Assembly (NCBI GenBank): GCA_036924085.1 | Contig: JAVGWX010000002.1 | Coordinates: forward strand, 49,924,948-49,988,947 | Direction of reading: 5' to 3' | DNA: 64,000 nt | From: Ariolimax columbianus | Taxonomy: Eukaryota > Mollusca > Gastropoda > Stylommatophora > Arionidae | Shown here: positions 42,001-54,000 of the stretch, in pieces | Layout of the letters: every line of letters begins with the position of its first letter | Position numbering within the stretch: the stretch's first letter is position 1 | Notes under the pieces: generated by a model | What the model was told of the DNA's origin: nothing | What the model saw: only the letters and a program-made list of their open reading frames with translations | The model's database searches: none | Translations under genes and position numbers: made by a program

Positions 42001-45000
42001 GACTGAAGGAAAACAGGCCGCAAATTTACAAATAATTAGTCATTTGTATACAAGAACAGTAACATGCACAATGCAAAATGTTAGCCTATAAAGGCATTTA
42101 TCAAAGGTGGATATAGGAAAACAGCACAAAAGACAGTGAAGTAAGCTAAGTGGATATTGGTTACACTTCAGTACCACACAAATGAAGGAACATGTACAGT
42201 TTTGGCAATATCTCAATTACAGAATATTGTTTCTGTGTTGTATGTTTGAGCAATAAGTTCACACAAGGCTGCTTTTGTTCTTGGTTTCCTCATCTTCTCC
42301 TCAACATATGTTGCAATACTGATCATTATGTGTTTTGAAGCAAGTTTCATTTTCTGTTGAGCTGAAGCAAAAACAGCAGCTACATCCCTTATAATGTGTC
42401 AGATCATTTAATAAATGTAGACAATGAGGTGAGAATAGCTGATGTGTCCAATTGAAGAAATTATGTGTGTTTTTTTTAACCTAAATAGAAAGTTGAGTGT
42501 GAGGCAGTATTGGCCTCAAAAACCTATATGGAGCCCCAAGGTCAGAAGGAAAGTTGTATCCCATAATGCTAGTTCTTATTTTTGCTGCATAGGCTTGGGA
42601 AAATGTCCATTTTAAGATTTCTGCTGGGCCCACGTAATTTTGTATCCAATCTATTTTAATAGGAATAATGTTATAATTTGTAAAAATAATATCTTATCTA
42701 TTTATGAAGAAAGATGTGTTTGCTGTTTTGTTTATTCCATTATCAATAATATAGAACTCATTTTGATTTATGGCAGTTTAAGGAGGGGCTCAGGACAGGT
42801 TAACAATAGATATTCAAATCCATAATTTGGTGGCTGCATTTGTGGCAATACCCATATGTCGAACAAAAATATTAACAATGGGAAGGCCAAGTCATGCGCA
42901 AGAAAAAGAGAGAACAATACTGGCCTCATATACAGATATGAGACAAAAGCTGTATGGAGGTAAAACAGCCTTACAAACAATGGTGTCATTTGTATGAGAA
43001 ACGAAGAAGAAGAAGATTTTAATAAATGAAACTAGCAGACCCTTGTAGACACGCACCTGTGTTTTCAGGGTCTAAAAGGAGAGCAAGAACTAATAACACT
43101 GTAACCTGACAGGCATGTTGTAAGAGGAAGGGTTACGCATAGGGCTGGCGACCCCCATTTTGGAGAAACAATAAGCCACAAGAGAAAGAACAGGATCTCT
43201 ACACTACATGGAAATGGGGGAGGAGCAACTAAGTCTAGTCAGTCAGACCATGGAGTCAAATACACAAAGCCTTGAAACAGGGAATGTATATTCATCAGAG
43301 CAAGAAGCTATCTCATTCCCTCTGACAGATATACTGATTCTGAGGAAACAGAGGATCTTCTTCTTCTTCTTCGTACGCAGTCAGACAGTAACCATTATTT
43401 TTTAGAAAAAAGCGGCGGTCATCCTGAGGCTGTCGCCGCTGCCATAGAGCTTGTCTTGCAGTTCCGCTGGTGATGGCCACATCTGCTCTCTCTGATCCTC
43501 GTATGTCGGGCAGTTCTGCAGCAGATGTTCAGCGGTTATTTTACCGGTACCGCACGGGCATTCGTCGGTACCACCTATCTTCAATTTGTTGAATAGGTGG
43601 TACCTCAGTCTATTGGGGCCAGTGCGAAGTCTGAAGACAACGACCTGCTCTCTTCGGTTCAACTGGTAATAGGCATCGTTTTTGGTGTAACCAGTACGTT
43701 CGGTTTCCCATTTGGTCATGTATCTGGCTTTGATAAGCCGTTTTGACTCTTCGTACGTCAAACTAGTATCTGTTTGTGGTAGTCTTGCACCTTCTTTTGC
43801 CAGTCTGTCTGCCTCCTCGTTGCCTTGGATGTTGCAGTGTGATGGGACCCACCGTACTACTACCCTTTTTGGTGCGGACTGCTGGCACAGTTTGCAGAGT
43901 GCTGCTCTTAAGTCATTAAGCTCAGTGTTTTTCTGGCTTTTTAGCGCTGTGACTACGGCGAGAGCATCTGTAAGCAGGACTATATGGCTTTCATTTTCTT
44001 TGTGTGTCACCATTTCTTCCACTGCCGCCCTCAGTGCCTCTGCCTCCACTCTGAAATTGCTTGTGTACTTACCAGTAGCGAATGACAGTGTTATTTGTCT
44101 GCCATTTGGTAGGTTCAGGAATGCTCCTGCCCCTCCGTTCTGTGTAGTATTTGTTACAGAACCGTCGGAGTATGCATGGGTCCAGTCCATGCTTGGGTAG
44201 CTTTTCGATATAAAGCTTAGGGTAGTATCTCTCCTTTCTTTTTCAGTCTGGCAGTTTTTGTTTCCAATACCTGGTACATTTTCTACCACCTCTGGAAATA
44301 TATCCTGCCTCCGGGTAGGTTTTCGTACAGTAGTGATGGGTTTTGGTGTTGTTAGTGCGTTTATGGGATCTTCGTGCATCTTTGCTTTGGCTATTTCTGC
44401 AAAGTTTCTCCGCTTTAGTTTCCCATTTCCCAAATTGTTTAGTCTCTGGTACATTGGATGGTCAGTCAGTCTTCGGAGTTTCTATGACTGCAGCTGGGCT
44501 CTGCAGTCTCTTCTATCGGTCATGGATTGCAGTTTTGTAATCTTTTCAAGTTCTACAATTGGCGTTGACTTCATGCCTCCTGTTATAACTCTCATGGCTT
44601 GGTTTTGAAGTTTGCTAACTTTATCGAAGTTCGCCTTTGCTGCTGTTGTCCCTGCCGCAATGCCATACTCGAGAACTGGTCTCACTCTTCCAGTGTACAG
44701 TTTCTTTAGTACAGAGGATCTATTATGTTATTCTAATTTACAATAAAATTGAAAGATTGCATTAAACAGAATAATGATAATTTCCTAAATCCATATTGGA
44801 GGATGGCGGGACCTAGTGGTTAAATGACACGGCTCACAACTCAAAGGTGCTGGGTTCGATTCTCATCACAGCACCGGACGTTACCCCGGGGAAGCAAACC
44901 CTTAGAAAATGCAGGAGGAAGCAGACCCTTACATAAAATGCATGCTGAAGTCAGATGCACTGGGCCTACAGGCGCAAAATAAAAACCACAGTGTAACACA

Positions 45001-48000
45001 CACCTCCTTGGGGAATAGAGAAATAAGGCGAACGCAAAACAAACAAACAAACAAAAATCCATATTTAGCTTGTTAGGGTCCAATGGGTGAAGCAACAAAA
45101 GAATGTACCAGAATTGTTATCAGCTATTTATGATCTGTATGTTGATAGAGTATGTAATAGAAAATACCGTATTACTAATTGTACTACTACAGAATGTTAT
45201 CTGTGTTACAGTCCTAACAGATTTTTCTCAAATAAAGCTAGATTAAATTCGCCCAGGTTGTACCCCGGTTGACAAGAGTAAGGTTACTGTTACATGTAGT
45301 AAAGGTGACTAAGCAGGGTTTTGTTTGGGGCTAGCAACCTTATTGTATAAAACCATTGCTATTGAAACTAGAAATGCTAGGATAGTCTTCCTGTAAAGGG
45401 ACAAGCTGCAGTGGTAACCCTATGCTCCAATTGGTGCAAACAGGTGAATCAGTCAATAACTTTGGATACACTAATAATAGCTATAGCATCCTTCTACGCA
45501 GCTTTTGATAATGGCTTGTTGGATACTAAAAGATAATGTTTGTTGACCAATATTATATTTGAGGAGTTTGCCAAGGCAGACATTTTTGTAAACATTATAT
45601 AAATATAAAGAGATTGAGTGAATTGAAATGAAAGGTGCAGGTAATCTGTGTTGTCAATCATACATTATGTGCGTGACAAGAGATAGGTAAACATTCAAAG
45701 GAAGTGACCTGTCATTGCAAACATTCAAAGCAAGCAGCCAGTTGTAATATATTTGGTTAGTTTAGCCAATTATTGTTAGAGGCTAATAATATAATGACAT
45801 TATTATTGACTTACATGTTAAGTTGGTGAAGAACAGTGGCTCAAGTCTCTTTGGAGAGATGACTTTAAAGAAATGAAATTAATTCTTCCAACGGATTCAG
45901 TCAGAGAAAATGCTCTTGTCTAGACAATAAGTAATTGCACTTGCTGTCTGTCACAGAATCTTATATAGCTGTAGTCAGGTAGAGTAATGTCAGGAATGGC
46001 TTAAAGTTGTTGTTTAATCTTATATAGCTGAAGTCAGGTAGAGTAATGTCAGGAATGGCTTAAAGTTGTTGTTTTATCTTATATAGCTGAAGTCAGGTAG
46101 AGTAATGTCAGGAATGGCTTAAAGTTGTTGTGTTTTTTTTATTGAATCAGCAGAGTAAGATTACAGATATCGTTAATATAAGTTTGTTGTGGGTTTTTGG
46201 GGTTTTGTTTTGGAGGAGGGGGTGAGGTTCAGAGTTCTATCTAGCAAAGTGGTCCAAATATGCTTATGTTCAGTTTCAGATTTATGAGATAGGGTGGCCA
46301 ATAATTCACTTACAGCTGGGTTGACTGGAGCATGCCGAAAATGGGGACTAAACCTGGTACTTTTGCCAAGTAAACACTCTATGATTCTGCTACTCAAGGT
46401 GCTCATCATGTAGGTTGGATATGCTCGACTCTCAAGACATTTCTGATTGTTCTTGAATGCCTGACCCAGTGACTGATAAAACAATCAGTGACCACTACTC
46501 CTGATGGTGCCTTACAGGGCAGCAACAAACTCACTGCAATTGCTCGGTCTGACAATCCCCCGACTCTGATTCATGATTTTCTCACAACTTAGCTGCTCCT
46601 CTTCTACTATGGTGTTTGAAGGTGTAAGGTGTACTTTTCCATCTCAGGTGGCTCATAGTTTCTACACAAAGGGGTAACCGGCCCTATTCCTAGCCCTCCC
46701 TAGTCACCTCTTATGATACACGCCTGCCAGGTTACAGTTTTACAATGCTTTTCTCTTCATACAGAGTAACACAGAGTTTTATTTTATCACTGAGTTTATT
46801 TATAGAGGATCATCAGATACCGAACTAAGCCTAAGACGGCCTTTGGTAGTCTTACCCAGGGACTGCCACCAAGGACAAAATTCAATAACACCATTCCCCA
46901 CTTGATCTCTCTGGTAATGCTCAGTGTCTTGGGCAAGGTGTTCGGGGCTTTCCTTCAGAATGGATGCCGCCTTAAGTAGTTTTATGAGCAGTTTCATGCC
47001 TGACTGCCCTAGACAATCAGCTTATCCACTTTGGTAGAGCCAATGACTCTTAACTTGTGACATTGTACACCCGTGTCATTCACACAGACCAAATGTCTGC
47101 TGAGTGCGGAGTAGTCTTCTGGGCTTCATAGAAAACTCTAGAAATAATATCCCAAATAAGATGTAAGAATAAAAGAGTGAACAACGTATTTTATTTCTCC
47201 CCGAAGATCGGAAGAAGAAGACAAAGAAGTAAAGTAGTACTGTAGTGGATGCTGTCATTGTGGTTGAAGAGTTTTCATTGTCAAGATTCCACTTTTTAGG
47301 AGGTAGTGTTAGAGTTTTAATTGTATGAGATTCCACTTTTTAGGAGGTAGTGTTAGAGTTTTAATTGTATGAGATTCCACTTTTTATGAGGTAGTGTTAG
47401 AGTTTTAATTGTATGAGATTCCACTTTTTATGAGGTAGTGTTAGAGTTGTAATTGTATGAGATTCCACTTTTTATGAGGTAGTGTTAGAGTTTTCATTGT
47501 ACGAGATTCCACTTTTTATCAAGTAGTATGGCCAGTTCACTTCCTCTGTCTTCCCCCATTAACACATCAGTATGGGATATTAGGAATATGGTGTTTTTCT
47601 TGACTAGTGGTGATGTGGTGATCATCACACCAGCCACCTTTACTTCCCCAGATTATTCAGGAGCTCAATGTTTTAGGCTGGGTCGACCCCCATGAACCAT
47701 TTTCTTATAGTAAAAAAATCATGCACTGACTGAGGATTGAACCCTGATCGCTCGGCTGGGAAGGCAGGGCACCAACCACTGCTCTACCTTGGCTTCCTTC
47801 CTCTCTGTCTTGCTTATTTAATACAGTCATTTAACATTTAGAGCTGGTTAAACTGGACCATAAAGTTATATATTTGGTCATTTTTCTCAGACAATTTAAT
47901 CGTTCCTAACTGATAATTGCTTTATTTTCTTTGGGACTGACAATCATTCATGTGCTGAAAGCAAGACAGTCTCATCCATCTACAAATCTAGGGATGAAAG

Positions 48001-51000
48001 TGTTGATAATAGGTTGTATGTATGTTGAGTTTCATTATGGGATTTGTTCTGTATTTTGTGGGATTCACTCATTGTTCAATTTTCAGGAAAAAAAAGAGTG
48101 TATAAACATTGATTGCCTTTGTGTTTCATTATTTGTAATCTGATCATAGATTGTCAATGTTGGAACGTTAAGCATAAACATTGATTGCCATTGTGTTTCA
48201 TTATTTGTAATCTGATCATAGATTGTCAATGTTGGAACGTTAAGCATCCTTAGTTGACATCAGTTGGCGATCAATGTTAGATTTGGAAATCTATACTTCC
48301 ACTGCTAATGCCAAGAAAAAGGAAGCGTGGTTTCAGATTCTGTACATGCATGCTAGTCTCGTAATTCATCAGACTCGTTCATATGTGTCTCTGGAGCATG
48401 GAATATGTCTACTACAACCTTCCAAACATTTAGTAAAATGTGACTAAACAGTGTTGTCTTTGTGACTAGTGCTAGTTACTAGTAAATTGAGAAAGTTTGC
48501 TACAGAAACCACTACTGCAGGAGTGCATCAGGAGTTTTGATGAAAACTTTCTGTCAGTGGGCCAACATACAGTGGTAGTGGTGAACCAACATACAGTGAT
48601 GGAACAACATACAGTGGTGAACCAACATACAGTGTCAGACCACTATACAATGAAGAACTAACTTACAGTACCAGACCACTATAAAATGAAGAACTAACTT
48701 ACAGTACCAGACCACTATACAATGAAGAACTAACTTACAGTACCAGACCACCATACAATGAAGAACTAACTTACAGTACCAGACCACCATACAATGAAGA
48801 ACTACCACTATACAATGAAGAACTAACTTACAGTACCAGACGGCCATACAATGAAGAACTAACTTGCAGTACCAGACCACCATACAATGAAGAACTACCA
48901 CTATACAATGAAGAACTAACTTACAGTACCAGACCACCATACAATGAAGAACTAACTTACAGTACAACCCCTTACCCCATATTCCCCCCCCCCCCCCCAG
49001 CCACAACCTCAGATATAAATAAGGTAAAACTCACAGAGGAAAGGCGCATCATACTGGGCTATTATAACAGCCACTCACCAAACTAGGAATATGCGACAAT
49101 GGATCCAAGAGGAGAAGAAATTGAAGACTGGATGATTGAAAATAAACTCGTCCTCATAAACCAGCCAAAAGACAAGCCAACTCAAGACCTTGCCATAACA
49201 ACGGACAACATACATAAACGTACAAAAAGAACAGTAAATATCCAACTGGGAGGAAGCGATCATGTGCCAATTACTCTACGAATCTCAGGAGAACGGAAAC
49301 ACACAACATGGCCCCTAATTGGAACTACAAAAAAGCAAATTGGGCTCACTTCAAGGAACCGGCTGATCAGCTGGGCAAGAGAACCACCAAATCCAACAAT
49401 ATAAACAAAAATGTCTCAATACTCTATGAAGCAATAATCCAAGCCGCAAAGACATCGATCCCACGTGGTAAAGGCGAGATTATAAACCATACTGGAGCCA
49501 CATACTGGAATGATCTAAATGAAGCAAAAGAAACCATGGAGAAAAGCCATACAGAGGAAAACATCCAAAGGCACAATAAGGCCAAAAATGCCTTCAATGA
49601 ACAGAAAAAGATCGAAATATAAGGAAGTTGGTATGAAAAGACAAGCAGTTTGACCATTGACAGAGACACAAGTAAGCTATGGAAGCTAACAAAAATACTC
49701 ATTGAGGAAACCAAAACGAGCTCTGACATGACTGTGATCAGCGAAAATGGAAAATTATATACAGGAAAGATGGCGGCAAATATCTTACCAGACTCATACA
49801 GATATGAAAGTAATACAACAATCCCACAAGAGCGCATCAAACAAGTGCATACTGAGACCAAAAACAAGCTAAAGAACCAAAACGCAGACACATGCATGTA
49901 GTTATCTCTTACAATGAGAGAACTAAATGTTTCCATAAACAAACTAAAACTCAAGAAAGCCATAGGAAAAGATGGTATCACCAACGACATGATTAGACAG
50001 ACATCTAGGACCCACAGCCAGACACAAACTTCTCATAATACTTAACCAATCATGGAGCACTGGAAAATTCCCAGACAAATGGCGGTAAGCAATCATCATC
50101 ATCATCATAAGAAAGAAACAGCAAGATAAAACAAAGAAGTCAAGCTACAGACCAATCAGCCTGCTGAACTGTCTGGGCAAGGAGAATTGTCATCACGCGA
50201 CTAATGACACACCTAGAAAAAAAACTGTATACTAGATAACTCACAGTCCGCATATAGGAAAAATCAAAGCACAGAAGACCAGCTAGTCTACCTGGAACAG
50301 GAGATGGAAGACGCATTCCAAAACAAGAAAAAAGTTATGGCAGTCTTTGTGGACCTAACAAAAGCATTTGACAAGGTGTGGACAGACGGACTTCTCCTCA
50401 AGATGCTTAAAAATCAAGTGGAAGTGAGAATGTTGTATACATGATTTTCTCCAGCAAGAGTGAAGCTAGATGGGATTCTGAGACATCGTGTCACTCTCCA
50501 GCAAGGGGGGTGGGGCACAAGAGTGGAGCTAGATGGGATTCTGAGACATCGTGTCACTCTCCAGCAAGGGGGGTGGGGCACAAGAGTGAAGCTAGATGGG
50601 ATTCTGAGACATCGTGTCACTCTCCAGCAAGGGGGGTGTGGCACAAGAGTGGAGCTAGATGGGATTCTGAGACATCGTGTCACTCTCCAGCAAGGGGGGG
50701 GGGGGGGGCACAAGAGTGGAGCTAGATGGGATTCTGAGCCATCGTGTCACTCTCCAGCAAGGGGGGGGGGGGCACAAGAGTGGAGCAAGATGGGATTCTG
50801 AGCCATCGTGTCACTCTCCAGCAAGGCGGGGGGCACAAGAGTGGGGCTAGATGGGTGTCTGAGCCATCGTGTCACTCTCCAGCAAGGCGGGGTGGGGCAC
50901 AAGAGTGGAGCTAGATGGGATTCTGAGCCATCGTGTCACTCTCCAGCAAGGAGTCATGTCACCTACCCTTTCATCATGTTCATCAATGACAAAGTGGAGA

Positions 51001-54000
51001 TATTTCCTAAGCATATCTCCAGGGCTCTCCATGCAGATGATCTCGTAGCATGGTGTGCTGCAAAAAACCTACTCACTGCTAAACACGGGATGCAGGGATC
51101 ACTAAATATCATCGGAAAATGGGCGTCAGCCTGAGAAGTCCAAATAAATACCTCAAAGACCGTAGTAATATGCTTCTCGTTATTCAGACAGGAAGAAACA
51201 TTCCAACTAAAACTACAGAAAAGTGAAATCATATATGAAGAAAACCCTACATATCTTGGGGTAAAGCTAGACAAAAGGCTCAACCGGAATCCACACATGA
51301 ACACCATAGAACAGAGAGAAACAAGAAAGCTCTCGCTAATGAAGAAGTTGGCAGGCACAAGCTGGATAGAAAATAGTCGCATTCTCAAAAACGACTATAC
51401 AGGTACAGTCAGACCAGTTTTGGAATACGTCATGTCAGTATGGGACACATCATCCAAAATAATAAATACAGACCGCCTAACAAAAATTACAAAACGCAAG
51501 TCTCCGATTAATCACAGGAGGATTGAAAAGTACCCAAATCCAGGCAATGGAAAAACACACCAAACTCAGACCCCTGCATAATAGACGAGAAGAGAAGGTG
51601 CTTGTGCACAGCGAGAAGTTGCGACGCATGCCAAACCATCCCATGCAGTCCAAACACCAAAATCCAGGTACAAAAAAAAGGTTGAAAAACATTAACTTCA
51701 TATTTACGTCACAACAAATACATAGCTGTTACAGAGACCTCCTCCCAGGTTAATGCACAGAAATGGAAATGCTATCGGGCTATGAAGAGCTAAACCACTA
51801 TCTAGATAAAGTTGCAATTAACACAGAGGTGCCTGGAATAGAGGAAAAAAAAAACTATCATAAGGCAACCCCTCACCTAAGAGCCAAAGTTCAAGAGATG
51901 ATTGAAGGCAAATACAGCCCAAAAGAATGGACACATGTGTACATAGATGCAGAAGTGGCGGCAAAAAATGGGGATGGGTGTATCTTTATAAGACAACATA
52001 ACGGAAAGATAACCCATAATCTTGTTGAACCGGGAAAAAATTTTATAGCCTGAGAATAGAATCAATGGCACTTCTCCAAGCACTGAAGATTGTCACCAAA
52101 TTGGAAGCTCAAACAGACGCGAGGATAGTGGTCTTCACAGACTGTAAAGCACTACTCAAATCGGTAAAGGGGATTAAGATGCTGAGCAGTGCATGCTTCA
52201 GTGGTCATCGACCCATAGCTGACTGCTAGCGTTAGGGCCAGAGCTGCCAAGACCCTTCTATACCTCCACGTGGTGATCCCGGATAACAGGCTGCAACAGA
52301 GCAGACTGGCTAAGGAGAAGGGATCTTCTTCTTCTTCTTCGTACGCTGTCAGACGTCAACTTTAATTTGTTCGAAGAAAGCAGCTGTCGACACTGCCATA
52401 GAGCGTGTCTAAGTGTTGCCACTGGTGATGGCCACATGTGCTTTCTCTGGTCCTCGTATGTCGGGCAATTTTGTAGCAGATGTTCAGCGGTCATTGTCCC
52501 TGTGCCACAAGTGCATTCGTCAGTGCCACCTATCTTCAGTTTATTGAATAGATGGTACCTCAGTCTGTTGTGGCCTGTGCGGAGTCTGAAGACCACGACC
52601 TGCTCTCTTCTGTTCAGCTGGTAGTAGGCATCATTTTTTGTGTAGCCAGTATGTTCTGTTTCCCATTTGGCCGTGTATCTGGCCCTAATAAACTTTTTGG
52701 ACTCTTCGTAGGTCATACTAGAATCTGGTTGTGGTAGTCTTGCACCTTTTTTTGCCAGTCTGTCTGCTTCCTCGTTGCTTTGGATGTTACAGTGGGATGG
52801 AACCCACTGTACCACTACTCTTTTTGGTGCGGACTGTTGGCATAGTAGACAGAGTACTGCTCTTAAATCATTAAGTTCAGTATTTTTCTGGCTTTTTAGT
52901 GCTGTAACCACGGCCAGGGCATCTGTGAACAGGACTATCTGGCTTTCATTGCTTTCGCCTGTCAGCATTGCTTCTACTGCAGCCTTCTGTGCCCCTGCCT
53001 CCGCTCTGAAATTGCTTGAAAATTTTCCAGTTGCCACTGACAGTGTTATTTTTCTACCATTTATTAGGCTCAGGAATACCCCTCCCCCTCCATTCTGTGT
53101 TGTGTTTGTTACAGAACCGTCGGTGTATGCGTGGGTCCAGTCCATGCTGGGGTAGTTTGCCGCTATGTACCCCAGGATTATGTCTCTCCTTTCTTTTTCA
53201 GTCTGGCTGTTCTTGTTTCCAATACCTGGTATATTTTCTACCACCTCCTGAATGATATGCTGCTTCCATGTGGGTTTGCGTACAGTAGCGATGGGCTTTG
53301 GTATTGTTACGGTGTTCATAGGGTCTTCGCTCATCTTTGTTTTGGCTATTTCTGCAAAGTTTCTCCGCTTTAGTTTCCCATTTCCAAATCTATTTAGTCT
53401 CTGATGCATTGGATGGTCTGTCAGTCTTCCGAGTTTCTCTGCTTGCTGCTGGGCTCTGCAGTCTCTTCTGTCGGTCATGGATTGCAGATTTGTAATCTTT
53501 TCAAGTTCTACAATTGGCGTTGACTTCATGCCTCCTGTTATAACTCTCATGGCTTGGTTTTGAAGTTTGCTAATGTTATCAAAGTTCGCCTTTGCTGCTG
53601 TTGTGCATGCCGCAATGCCATACTCGAGAACTGGTCTCACTCTTCCAGTGTACAGTTTCTTTAGTATACTTTCGTCTGCTCCCCAGCTTGTGCCAGCAAG
53701 TTTCCTCATAATTGCCATTCTTTGTCCTGCTCTCATTCGGTTTCTCTCCATCTGACTTTTCCATGTCATTCGCCGATCAAATGTGACTCCCAGGTAGTTT
53801 GGGTTGTCGTTAGGCCGCAGGTATTGCCGTTAAGACTTATTTTGGTGCTGTGGGGCTTATTTGAAAGCGAGAATATCGTACATGTTGTGTTTTTCTTCGT
53901 TTATTTTGACCAGCCATGATTTTGCCCACTCCTCCAGCGATGTTAGGGCCTGCTGCATCCGATTGTTTGCTACGGTGATATTTTTGTTCAGAGATCCACA

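Noticed and set aside
43712..44608. Open frames of 162 and 116 residues on the + strand
   Set aside because: Antisense of the LINE RNase H ORF at 43402-44454.
48635..49006. 123-residue reverse-strand frame with HCMVVWYCKLVL-like repeats
   Set aside because: Product of the 36-bp minisatellite, not a gene.
49424..49990. 188-residue hydrophobic reverse-strand frame
   Set aside because: Antisense of the LINE linker region; A-rich coding strands give hydrophobic antisense frames.
50414..50801. Three overlapping open frames of 94-113 residues on both strands
   Set aside because: Shadows of the 63-bp array; only the RT frame has ancestry, and that is a dead LINE.
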